From AE-B3B sp964543295 (GTDB lineage Bacteria > Aerophobota > Aerophobia > Aerophobales > AE-B3A): a DNA stretch of 52,093 nt. The notes beneath the pieces were generated by a model that was not told the DNA's origin, did no database searches, and saw only the letters and a list, made by a program, of their open reading frames with translations. Every line of letters starts with the position of its first letter. The stretch's first letter is position 1. Of the stretch, positions 8,526-16,684 are shown piece by piece. The position numbers and the translations under genes are program-made. The stretch is from assembly GCA_964543295.1 (NCBI GenBank), contig CAZIXA010000016.1, positions 1 through 52,093 on the forward strand, in the 5' to 3' direction.

Positions 8526-9833
8526 TTATTTACTCTTAAGCTCAGATTCCCAGAGGCTTTCCTGTAGTTTCCAAAGCTGGTAAACTGTCGAATCAGTTTC
8601 TGGCTCAACCATATCCATGCCGATATATTCTCCTTTGGCGATTCTCACCTTGACTCTGGCTCCTCCAGCTAGTCCTAGAGGTAAGAGATTTTTTTTTCTG
8701 GCTTCCTGCATTGGATAGATTCGTCCAAACACATGGTAGCCCCCTATTCCGTCAATAGTAATTCCGACATCTAGATTCTGCTTGGCTACCGTTACTACTT
8801 CAGCTACTCTTTGCTCTGAGTTTAAAGTGGGTTCATTAAAGAGAACAGCTCTAACCACGGAGAGAGGAGTCTCTATACTGCATAGATGATAAGGACGGTA
8901 AAGAAGATAATAGGGTCCCAGTCCCATGCTATAGTATTCTAAATCTTTTCTTATTCTCTCCTTATTAGTGGTTACTATCAGAAAAACCCCCGGAGCCACT
9001 TTACCGATAGAGTAGTCAACTACCCCACTTTTACTCAATATGCCTCCATCTTTCTTTGGTATTAAGACCTGCGTGAGTTCAGAGACATCAACTTTGGGAC
9101 CATGCATTCCCGGTATGTCGGGAACGAGACCCGTGGCGTTGGCTACTGCCGCCATTTCAATCATGGTTTTTGTCCCGTCTATAAAAGAATTTAGCATTCT
9201 GGGACTCATATCTTTTCTCAGAGCTTCTTCTTGGCACTGATCAGGGGTAGCATCAAAATCCAGAGGATTGTTTTTACCTTTACCGGCAGCCACTACCGAA
9301 AAACCTAAAGAAGAAGCGAAGTTATAGAGTTCTTTTATGGCTCCCGGCTCGTCTCCGGCAGAGACAGTATAGACAACATTGGCTTTATCGGCCATCTTCT
9401 TCAGTATCCAGCCCACTGTCACCTCGGTTTCCACATTCAGCATGATTACATGCTTTTGATGAAAGATGCACTCTAAAGCAACCTGGGCACCGATTTTAGG
9501 GATGCCAGTGGCTTCCACCACTGCTTGAAGAGAAGGAATGGAAATCAGAGCCAAAGCATCCTTGCAGATGATGACTTTTCCTCTACCTAGGAGATCCTCT
9601 GCTTTTTCCGGGTCCTCAACAACGGCAATGCTCCCCCCGGGAATTCCCGCAGTCTCATAAGCGCCCTTAGCTTTTTCCTGGTCTAATTCGGCGATGGCTG
9701 CAACTTCTACTCCCGGCATTTGGCTTACCAGATTTACCATTCCTGATCCCATCTGCCCGCATCCAACTAGACCCACCTTTATAGGCTGCTTCTTTTCTTG
9801 AAGAGATTTTAGTTTTTGATAAAGCAGTTCCAA
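8526..9833 (-). CDS. DRL/SAF-domain NAD(P)-dependent oxidoreductase (DXR-like family)
   Basis: A 435-residue protein with a homoserine-dehydrogenase-like Rossmann domain (V-G-L-V-G-C-G-Q-M-G-S-G near residues 19-30), a catalytic middle domain, and a C-terminal SAF domain (I-A-K-G-E-Y-I-G-M-D-M-V-E-P). This layout is that of the DRL family, named after the Brucella DXR-like enzyme that makes 2-C-methylerythritol-4-P from 1-deoxyxylulose-5-P by reductive isomerisation. Segments such as S-A-G-D-E-P-G-A-I-K-E-L-Y and D-G-T-K-T-M-I-E-M-A-A-V look conserved. It starts with TTG after GGAGG, overlapping the kinase gene end. In this sugar module I suspect an oxidoisomerase or branched-chain sugar-acid dehydrogenase rather than isoprenoid synthesis. 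Family call moderate, reaction unknown. Confidence 0.7.
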   Translation of the reverse strand: MELLYQKLKSLQEKKQPIKVGLVGCGQMGSGMVNLVSQMPGVEVAAIAELDQEKAKGAYETAGIPGGSIAVVEDPEKAEDLLGRGKVIICKDALALISIPSLQAVVEATGIPKIGAQVALECIFHQKHVIMLNVETEVTVGWILKKMADKANVVYTVSAGDEPGAIKELYNFASSLGFSVVAAGKGKNNPLDFDATPDQCQEEALRKDMSPRMLNSFIDGTKTMIEMAAVANATGLVPDIPGMHGPKVDVSELTQVLIPKKDGGILSKSGVVDYSIGKVAPGVFLIVTTNKERIRKDLEYYSMGLGPYYLLYRPYHLCSIETPLSVVRAVLFNEPTLNSEQRVAEVVTVAKQNLDVGITIDGIGGYHVFGRIYPMQEARKKNLLPLGLAGGARVKVRIAKGEYIGMDMVEPETDSTVYQLWKLQESLWESELKSK

Positions 9834-9837
9834 TTTA

Positions 9838-11370
9838 TCAACCTCCCCTGGAACTTATTCGGTGAAGTGAATAATTGATGTTCTTGAGGGCTGGGTAAAG
9901 TCCTCTGTAAATAAGATATCTGCGCTGATACCGGGAGTAAATTTTTTTATTCGGTTCAATTCTGTCCCTGGTGGTCACCATTTGTTCGACTCCGTTTTCA
10001 ATAGAAGGGTAATTCCCCAGAGCATAGCTAGCAAGAATGGTGGTTCCGAGGCAAGAAGCCTCCTCAGTTTGCAAAGTGAGAACAGTTTTTCCCAGGATAT
10101 CCGACCTTATCTGTAGCCAGAACTGAGATCTACTACCTCCCCCAACTGCTCTGACCTCTTTAATATTAACTCCATACTTTTCAAAAATGTCTATACTTAT
10201 CTTTTGCTCATAAATGACGGCTTCCAAGATGGCTCGAATAATATCGGCCTTGTTGGTGTGAATACTCAAACCCACTATTGCTCCCTTGGAACGAGCATCT
10301 ATCCAGGGAGTGCCGCTCCCTACAAAATGGGGAAGAATCATACTTTCCGCAATGCCGGGCTTACTTTGGTTTACTATTAGGTCAAAGACATCCTTTCCTT
10401 CCTTCTCAGCCAGCTTTACTTCTGGCCCACCAAAGTTATCTCGATACCATCTGAGGAGAAGCCCACAGGTCTGATTTAAAGTCATCAGCCAGAACCTGTT
10501 AGGAACCACGTGACAGTAGCAGGCAAAGTTACTCGGTCTTATTTCCTTCGCCACTGAATTGTTCTCCACGGTGACACCGAAAATTTCTGCCGTCCCCAGA
10601 ATGTCTCCCCCCACTCTCTTCTTGATGGCACCTGCTCCCAAAGCCGCACAGGTTACATCGTGTCCGCCGGTGACCAGCAGGACATCAGTCGGTAGACCCA
10701 AAGTTTGAGCTATTTTTCGATTAATTTTGCCGATCACCTCTCCTGAGGGATAGATATTGGCCAGTTGATTCTGGTTTATTCCGGCATAATCTAATATCTG
10801 CGCTGACCATTTTTTCTTTTCCATATCAAAAAGTCCAGTCCTACAAGCAAGGGAGTAGTCAATGGCGGGAACACCGGCTAGTTTGAAGAAGGCAAAATCC
10901 TCGTAACAAAGGTAGCGAACAGTTTTTTTGGCAATCTCCGGCTCATGCTTCTTGACCCAGAGGATCTTGGCTACTGTAGTGAGGGGATGAGGAGGAACTC
11001 CAGAAGTCTCTAAAAACCATTTGGCTCCCAGCTTGCTTTTTAAACGCTCTGCCTGCTCGACTGACCTCATATCCATACCGAGGATGGAATTACGCAAGGA
11101 CCTTCCCCGTTGATCGAGAAAGACCACTGCCTCACCCTGAGCTGAGATGCAAATCGCCTTGATAGGAGCGTGTAGTTGTTTATCTTCAGTGATCTCTGAC
11201 AAAACCATTCGAATGGTGTTCCAAACAATATCAGGATTCTGCTCAGCCCACCCCGGATAATCACTGGTAACCGGATATTCCCTTCTAACCAGTTTTAAAA
11301 GTTTTCCTGTGGTATCGAAGAGCCCAGCTTTGCAGACAGTAGTTCCCAGATCTAATCCTATGAGAACCAT
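9838..11370 (-). CDS. FGGY-family carbohydrate kinase (second of two)
   Basis: A 510-residue FGGY kinase resembling xylulokinase/gluconokinase-type enzymes, which phosphorylate a ketose, polyol or aldonate with ATP. The N-terminal phosphate-binding loop is GLDLGTTVCK near residues 5-14. D-M-R near 96 and G-G-H-D-V-T near 250 match substrate and catalytic Asp regions, and AVGGGSRSQFW near 405-415 is the second adenosine-binding motif. ATG 11370 with GAGGAG upstream is chosen over the GTG one codon before. The DRL gene starts immediately after it. It is clearly divergent from the adjacent FGGY kinase, so the pair is unlikely to be a recent duplication and may act on two different intermediates. 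Confidence 0.85.
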   Translation of the reverse strand: MVLIGLDLGTTVCKAGLFDTTGKLLKLVRREYPVTSDYPGWAEQNPDIVWNTIRMVLSEITEDKQLHAPIKAICISAQGEAVVFLDQRGRSLRNSILGMDMRSVEQAERLKSKLGAKWFLETSGVPPHPLTTVAKILWVKKHEPEIAKKTVRYLCYEDFAFFKLAGVPAIDYSLACRTGLFDMEKKKWSAQILDYAGINQNQLANIYPSGEVIGKINRKIAQTLGLPTDVLLVTGGHDVTCAALGAGAIKKRVGGDILGTAEIFGVTVENNSVAKEIRPSNFACYCHVVPNRFWLMTLNQTCGLLLRWYRDNFGGPEVKLAEKEGKDVFDLIVNQSKPGIAESMILPHFVGSGTPWIDARSKGAIVGLSIHTNKADIIRAILEAVIYEQKISIDIFEKYGVNIKEVRAVGGGSRSQFWLQIRSDILGKTVLTLQTEEASCLGTTILASYALGNYPSIENGVEQMVTTRDRIEPNKKIYSRYQRRYLIYRGLYPALKNINYSLHRISSRGG

Positions 11371-11391
11371 CACAACACTCCTCGTCCTCTG

Positions 11392-12906
11392 TTAGCTGCT
11401 AACAAAGCGATAGCGTTCCTGAAAATCATCCTTCAGGTGCTCATAAAGTCTTTTGTACAGTTGAAAGTAATCGTTGTATAACCGATAAGCTCTCTGGTCG
11501 GGTTCAGTTTTACTCTTTATCGATAACCAGTTCTTTACTTCCTCGCCACTTTTGATAAGCTTTGCTCCCATCGCAGCTAACACAGCATTTCCCAGAGGCG
11601 CTCCCTCTGACTCCGTGTAACGAAGACGCATGCCTGTAATGTCGGCTAAAATTTGTCGCCAAACCGGACTTCTTCCTCCGCCGTTAATGAGGGTTGCTTC
11701 TGTTACCGTAACTCCATGACTGGCCATGATTTCTAGCATGTGACGGTATCGATATCCAATCGATTCCAGTACAGCTCGGTAGAGGTGTCCTCTGGTGTGA
11801 TTCAGAGTTAGGCCAAAGAAGACACCTCGTGATGTTCGGTCCCAGTTAATGGTGAGTTCTCCCGAAAGAAATGGGAGAAACAGCAATCCCTCTGCTCCCA
11901 GCGGGATGCGGGAGGCCTCCAAATCCAACTGTCGGTAGGAAATATCAAATTGGCCTCCTGGTCCAGCCAGAACCTGCCGTAACCACTGAAGTGAGCCACC
12001 AGCATAAGAAGTGGCAAAACTTATGTACCGATTGGGCAAGGCATGAGAGGAATTAATGAGACGGGGATCGAAGTTGGGGTTATCCATAGGGATGAGTAAG
12101 TTTCCGGCGGTTCCCAACATCACGCAAGCCTCTCCCTGACGATAAACGCCCGCTCCCAGGGTTGAGGAAGCAAAGTCTCCACATCCTGTGACTACCAGGG
12201 TACCCCTATCAAGACCAGTTTCTCCGGTTACCTTGGTGCTCACCCGACCGACTACCTTGTGTGAAGGTACTAAATCAGGCAGCATCTCAATGGGAACCCC
12301 CATCTTCTCACTCATAACCGGCGACCAGCATCTCTTGCGGTAATCATAGAAAGGTATGGAGAGGTTGCCACAGGTGAAGTCAGTCACTGTTTCGCCACAA
12401 AGCTTCAGGACCATGTAGCTGTGAGCCTGAAGTAGCTTCCAGGTTCTCTTAAAGATTTTTGGCTCCTGATGCTTTATCCAGAGCACCTTAGGGCCCCAGA
12501 AATAATGGTCAATACGGTTGCCGGAGATTTCGAAGCAAGTATCTGTCCCGATGTGCTGTTCCATCCAGGCGCACTCTTGGTCGGTTCGCCGGTCACGCCA
12601 GATAATGGCTCTACGGAGGGGGTTTCCCTGGTGATCGATTGGAAAACAGCAGGGTAGTAGGCTACTGATTGATATGGCAGCAATATTCCCGCGGGATACT
12701 CTGGCTCTGGTAAGAGACTGGTGAATTATGTGACAGACCGCCTGCCACCAGTCCTCAGCGTCAACCTCGTCCCAAGAAGAATGTGGAGAATGGATGGTAT
12801 ACGAAAAAGAGGCCTTCCCCAGGCATCTACCCTGGGGATCAAACACTCCTCCTTTAGCCTGAGAGGTTCCAATATCTATCCCAATTACCAGTTCCCGGGA
12901 GCTCAT
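11392..12906 (-). CDS. FGGY-family carbohydrate kinase (first of two)
   Basis: A 504-residue FGGY kinase. The N-terminal ATPase motif is GIDIGTSQAKGG near residues 9-20, R-D-R-R-T near 110 lies in the substrate region, G-C-G-D-F-A near 245 holds the likely catalytic Asp, and L-I-N-G-G-G-R-S-P-V-W is near 408. The start overlaps the stop of the 2-hydroxyacid dehydrogenase in an ATGA, so they are translationally coupled. Substrate specificity of FGGY kinases cannot be read reliably from sequence; xylulose, erythritol, ribulose and branched sugars are all possible. Two unrelated-looking FGGY kinases in one operon is notable. Confidence 0.85.
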   Translation of the reverse strand: MSSRELVIGIDIGTSQAKGGVFDPQGRCLGKASFSYTIHSPHSSWDEVDAEDWWQAVCHIIHQSLTRARVSRGNIAAISISSLLPCCFPIDHQGNPLRRAIIWRDRRTDQECAWMEQHIGTDTCFEISGNRIDHYFWGPKVLWIKHQEPKIFKRTWKLLQAHSYMVLKLCGETVTDFTCGNLSIPFYDYRKRCWSPVMSEKMGVPIEMLPDLVPSHKVVGRVSTKVTGETGLDRGTLVVTGCGDFASSTLGAGVYRQGEACVMLGTAGNLLIPMDNPNFDPRLINSSHALPNRYISFATSYAGGSLQWLRQVLAGPGGQFDISYRQLDLEASRIPLGAEGLLFLPFLSGELTINWDRTSRGVFFGLTLNHTRGHLYRAVLESIGYRYRHMLEIMASHGVTVTEATLINGGGRSPVWRQILADITGMRLRYTESEGAPLGNAVLAAMGAKLIKSGEEVKNWLSIKSKTEPDQRAYRLYNDYFQLYKRLYEHLKDDFQERYRFVSS

Positions 12907-14000
12907 AACTTTTTCCGATAATCTGATTTGTCTTTGTCAATTCTGAATCTTCGGTGTTCCCAGGCCTCCGGATTGGCCAGAAATTCCGGTTTGCAGTCGG
13001 CCAGAAAGTCCTCAATTGCCTTTCTGGCTAGTGGAGAAGCTACCCTATAAGATTCGTAACTGGCCCCGGCAATGTGAGGGGTCAGCAAGACATTGTCTAG
13101 ATCCAGCAGTGGGTGATCAGGGGACAGCGGCTCTTCCTCGAATACATCCAGGGCTGCACCGGCAATTTTATTGTTAACCAACGCCTCATACAAGGCATTG
13201 TAGTCAATTACGGAAGCCCGAGCGGTATTGATAAAGTAGGCGGTGGGTTTCATCAGAGAGAAATGATGTCTTCCAACCAGACCGCGGGTTTCAGGACTGT
13301 CCTTAATATGCACAGTAAGAAAATCTGACTCTCTGAATAGAGTGTCACAATCAACCAGCTTTACTCCAAATTCTGCCGCTTCTTCAGGTGAAACGTAGGG
13401 ATCATGGGCAATGACAGTTACCTTAAAACCTCTGGCTCGGCTGACTACTTCCCGGCCGATGGCACCAAATCCCAAGATACCCAGAGTCCGACCAGCTAAT
13501 ATGGGTCCTTTGAACCTCAAGAAGCTAAAGTTCCGGGGATCGTTCATAATCCAGATAACATCACCCTTGGCGAAGCCCTCTCGTCGGGGATTTTTCTCGG
13601 TAAGCTGTCGAGACTTGATTAGACAGTGAGTCTCAGCAATGTGTCGAGCAAGAGCTACTATCACACCCAGGGTAAAATCAGCTACCTGATCAGAGCTGCG
13701 ACCAGGACAGCAGGCCACTGGTATGCCTCTTTCTGTGGTGGCTGTTAGGTTGATGTTACGGTCTGCACCAGCCCGCAGCGAAACTATTAACTTCAGGTTA
13801 GAAGCGGCATCCAATACCTCTGGTGTTACCTGATCAAACTCTACCACCAGAACATCAATGTCTCCTAACTCCGCAGCCAGTTCCTCTGGCCCGAGAATCT
13901 TGGATCTCACGTAGAGACCACGAATTCTTATCTCATCAAAGTAGCGATTCAATATCTTCAGGTCTTCATCCTCTAGTCTACTGGTCAATAAGAGTCTCAT
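12903..14000 (-). CDS. D-isomer-specific 2-hydroxyacid dehydrogenase
   Basis: A 365-residue NAD-dependent dehydrogenase of the D-3-phosphoglycerate/glycerate/lactate dehydrogenase family. The dinucleotide motif is L-G-F-G-A-I-G-R-E near residues 168-176. Catalytic residues are visible as Arg in N-T-A-R-A-S, Glu in D-V-F-E-E-E-P-L and His in L-T-P-H-I-A-G-A. ATG 14000 is chosen; the upstream start at 14063 would add 21 unconserved residues. It has an extended insertion around residues 130-160 and a basic tail (ending K-S-D-Y-R-K-K-L), and it lacks the ACT domain of biosynthetic SerA. Being first in the 14.0-6.8 kb block, it may reduce or oxidise a 2-hydroxyacid product of the pathway such as glycolate, glycerate or a sugar acid. 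Confidence 0.85.
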   Translation of the reverse strand: MRLLLTSRLEDEDLKILNRYFDEIRIRGLYVRSKILGPEELAAELGDIDVLVVEFDQVTPEVLDAASNLKLIVSLRAGADRNINLTATTERGIPVACCPGRSSDQVADFTLGVIVALARHIAETHCLIKSRQLTEKNPRREGFAKGDVIWIMNDPRNFSFLRFKGPILAGRTLGILGFGAIGREVVSRARGFKVTVIAHDPYVSPEEAAEFGVKLVDCDTLFRESDFLTVHIKDSPETRGLVGRHHFSLMKPTAYFINTARASVIDYNALYEALVNNKIAGAALDVFEEEPLSPDHPLLDLDNVLLTPHIAGASYESYRVASPLARKAIEDFLADCKPEFLANPEAWEHRRFRIDKDKSDYRKKL

Positions 14001-14702
14001 CCTCAAAACCCCTTTCACTGTTTTCTCAGCCAATCGGCATACTATTATCCCCTCACAGGCCAAAACCCATCACTTTGACGGTGCTGAAGAAGAATAGATG
14101 CTAGAAGCCGACATTTACCTCCGTACAAGATAATCAAGGGAAAATTCTTTCCCCTTGAAATCCCCTTTCCTCTCCCTTAGTAGTTTCTGATATATACTGC
14201 ATTCATTTGTTGCCTTCCCAACGTTCCTGAATATACTGTTATTATGATAGAGCAAGATCTTTTCATCTGTCCTCGGGGTAGAAAGCTACCAAGACGATTT
14301 AAGAGCCATCGCACTAACTAAATTATCTACTGGGCGAAAAAGGAAGAATGCAACACTTATCCAGATCGAAAAAGGCGCATTGATAGTGCGCGGGCAATTG
14401 GTTGCCAGGTCACTCGCTATGATGAAGGCCCAACTTCTCCTCACAGCAGCAGTGACCAACCCAAGAAGCTTCTCCCTAGAGCGAGGGTCTCGTCTTTGGG
14501 GACTACGAGGGCGTTTAGGAACGTTTACAACTTTGTTCTTCATAACCTCTTCGGATACTCGTCAAATTCTTGTCTTTGGTGCAAATTGCCGAATTCTAAT
14601 TGAAAGAGCAAATTAGTGCAGCTTCGCTGGATACTTCCCTTACCACGCCGTCAAGCGACGTGGCTTACGGGAAGTATTTTTAGGGTGTCAAACCGACACA
14701 GG
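14001..14702. other. 700-bp spacer inside the catabolic module
   Basis: No convincing gene is seen between the 2-hydroxyacid dehydrogenase start and the E1-beta stop. Open frames at 14286-14543 (-) and 14380-14616 (+) give arginine- and serine-rich, low-complexity products with no family features. The only clear structure is the hairpin at 14631-14681. The rest may be a decayed gene or mobile element, or a promoter region for the 14.0-6.8 kb genes. The spacer splits the module into two transcription blocks. Confidence 0.4.
14631..14681 (+). repeat. Long imperfect hairpin with T-run, possible IS end or terminator
   Basis: ATACTTCCC (14631-14639) pairs perfectly with GGGAAGTAT (14669-14677), and inside it CCACG pairs with CGTGG. 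Five T residues follow on the + strand. It lies 22 bases beyond the E1-beta stop. It could terminate transcription from the + side. The CCACG/CGTGG core with a GTCAAGCGAC loop also resembles the structured right ends of IS200/IS605-type elements, which would make it a transposon footprint. Confidence 0.45.
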
Positions 14703-15680
14703 TTAAGCAACAATTAGGGCACGGGTAGCAGTAACTATTTTCCCTTTATTGGGAAAAACCAGCCGCTCTAGGGACTCTGAATAAGGAATAGGTATCGGAA
14801 CTGCTCCCAGACGGATAACAGGGGCATCCAGATAGTCAAATGCCTGTTCCTGAACTTGGGCAGCAATTTCAGCCCCCATTCCTCCAACCAAAGAGGCCTC
14901 ATGAATTATCAGCAATCTTCCAGTCTTTTTCACCGAGCCCCGAATACTTTGGATATCTAATGGAACAAGGGTCCTCAGATCAAGCACTTCTGCTTCTATC
15001 TCCTCCTGATGGAGTACGTCAGCAGCCGCCATCACTTCTGACAACATGGCTGAATAAGTTACCATGGTAATATCCGAACCACTACGGCGAATTGCCGCCT
15101 TACCGAAGGGAATAAAATACTCTTCTTCCGGAACCATTCCCTTGGTACTATAGAGCAACTTGTGTTCGATGAAGACCACCGGGCTATCATCCCGAATAGC
15201 CATCTTAATTAATCCCTTAGCATCATAAGGAGTAGCCGGAATTACCACTTTCAGCCCAGGAAGATGTACAAATAGCATTTCCAAGCTCTGCGAGTGCTGA
15301 GCAGCGGTACCACCACCAGCCCCACCCTGGGTCCGAATAACCAGAGGTACCTTGGTCTGACCACCGGTCATATAGGATAATTTGGCTACTTGGTTACCAA
15401 TTTGATCCATAGCCAGTAAAGCAAAATCTATATACGAAATCTCCACAAGCGGCCGCATACCGGTAATAGCGGCTCCCAGACCCGTACCTATAATAGTATT
15501 CTCTGAAATAGGGGTATCCCTGACCCGGTCTTCACCAAAGCTCTCAACAAGACCCCAGGTTACTCGCCGAGGTCCACCATAGAGCGAGATATCTTCGCCA
15601 AGCAGTATCACTCTTTCATCGCGCTTCATCTCCTCTTGTAAAGCCTCATTTATGGCGTCTCGGTAGCTAATTTCCCTCAT
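14703..15680 (-). CDS. TPP-dependent 2-oxoacid/acetoin dehydrogenase E1, beta subunit
   Basis: A 325-residue E1-beta of the pyruvate/branched-chain 2-oxoacid/acetoin dehydrogenase group, forming an alpha2-beta2 thiamine-diphosphate enzyme with the adjacent E1-alpha. Typical segments are Y-R-D-A-I-N-E-A near the start, L-G-E-D-I near 29, D-T-P-I-S-E near 56-61 (active-site Glu region), P-L-V-E-I-S-Y-I-D-F, and the A-A-Q-H-S-Q-S-L-E segment. The C-terminal transketolase domain is complete. The start codon overlaps the E1-alpha stop as ATGA. No E2 (lipoyl acyltransferase) or E3 gene lies in the window. The substrate may be a pathway 2-oxoacid or diketone; a carboligase role is possible. Confidence 0.88.
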   Translation of the reverse strand: MREISYRDAINEALQEEMKRDERVILLGEDISLYGGPRRVTWGLVESFGEDRVRDTPISENTIIGTGLGAAITGMRPLVEISYIDFALLAMDQIGNQVAKLSYMTGGQTKVPLVIRTQGGAGGGTAAQHSQSLEMLFVHLPGLKVVIPATPYDAKGLIKMAIRDDSPVVFIEHKLLYSTKGMVPEEEYFIPFGKAAIRRSGSDITMVTYSAMLSEVMAAADVLHQEEIEAEVLDLRTLVPLDIQSIRGSVKKTGRLLIIHEASLVGGMGAEIAAQVQEQAFDYLDAPVIRLGAVPIPIPYSESLERLVFPNKGKIVTATRALIVA

Positions 15681-16684
15681 TTCCTATGGTCTCCTCCGAA
15701 TATATCGCTTGTGAGTTCCTGCTCTGCAGGATAGGGACTCTTCCTGGCAAACTCAACGGCCCTTTGTACATCTTGGGCAACCTCCTGTTCCAGTTCCTCC
15801 AGTGCTTTTGGCTCCAGCCAATTTTTAGCTAGTAACTCTTTCCTTAACCTTTTAATGGGGTCCTTCCGTTGCCATTTTTCTAACTCCTCTGGTAGTCGAT
15901 AATGACCGGGGTCTCCCTTGTAATGTCCTTCATGGCGGTAGGTCAGAGCCTCGATGAGACTTGGACCATGTCCATGTCTAGCCTGGGCTACTACCTCCTG
16001 AACTGTCTCATAAACAGCCCATACGGAATTGCCATCTATCTGCTTGCCAGGAATACCATAGGCACAACTTCTCCGAGCTAGCTCCGTTACTGCTGAAACT
16101 CTGCTCACATGAGTAGAGATGGCATAGAAATTATTTTCACACAGAAAGACAACCGGTAAGTTCCACACAGCAGCTAAGTTTACTCCCTCATGGAATGTTC
16201 CTTGGTTGACGGCCCCATCACCGAAGAAGCAAATTACTACCTGACCAGTCTTTCTCAATTTCACTGATAGTCCAGCTCCGACAGCAATGGGAATACCTGC
16301 TGCCACGACACCTATGGCACCCAACATTCCCACTTCAAAGGCGGCCAGATGCATGGAACCACCCTTTCCTCGACAGTAGCCATTGCTGCGTCCCAGAAGT
16401 TCGGCCATCATCCGATCCAATGAAGCCCCTTTCGCAATGCAATGGCCATGGCCGCGATGAGTAGAAACCACGTAGTCATCATTGTTGATAACAGCGCACG
16501 CTCCTACAGCTACAGCTTCCTCACCTATATAGGGATGAATTACTCCCCGTATCTCCCTCTGGACATAAAGTTGGATAGCACGTTGCTCAAATAGCCTAAT
16601 GGTTAGCATTTTCCGATAGAACTGAGGAGCTAGAACAGCCCGCTGTTGTTTCTTGTCAGGCGCTAAACTCATGCTGTCCCCCAA
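15677..16684 (-). CDS. TPP-dependent 2-oxoacid/acetoin dehydrogenase E1, alpha subunit
   Basis: A 335-residue E1-alpha with the thiamine-diphosphate motif starting G-D-G-A-V-N-Q-G near residue 165 and ending E-N-N about 29 residues later. Also seen are H-R-G-H-G-H near 76-81 (phosphorylation-loop-like histidines) and R-G-K-G-G-S-M-H near 105. The sequence looks more like acetoin-dehydrogenase AcoA-type proteins than animal-type PDH, but the group is hard to split. The start (16684, or Met 16672) overlaps the last codons of the RubisCO-like protein, so RLP, E1-alpha and E1-beta are translationally linked. That suggests the E1 acts on, or supplies, a metabolite of the RLP step. Confidence 0.88.
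   Translation of the reverse strand: MGDSMSLAPDKKQQRAVLAPQFYRKMLTIRLFEQRAIQLYVQREIRGVIHPYIGEEAVAVGACAVINNDDYVVSTHRGHGHCIAKGASLDRMMAELLGRSNGYCRGKGGSMHLAAFEVGMLGAIGVVAAGIPIAVGAGLSVKLRKTGQVVICFFGDGAVNQGTFHEGVNLAAVWNLPVVFLCENNFYAISTHVSRVSAVTELARRSCAYGIPGKQIDGNSVWAVYETVQEVVAQARHGHGPSLIEALTYRHEGHYKGDPGHYRLPEELEKWQRKDPIKRLRKELLAKNWLEPKALEELEQEVAQDVQRAVEFARKSPYPAEQELTSDIFGGDHRK

Noticed and set aside
14286..14616. Overlapping open frames on both strands in the 14.0-14.7 kb gap
   Set aside because: Products are low-complexity Arg/Ser-rich without domains; one has a weak AGAGG but no family support, so I leave them as non-coding.
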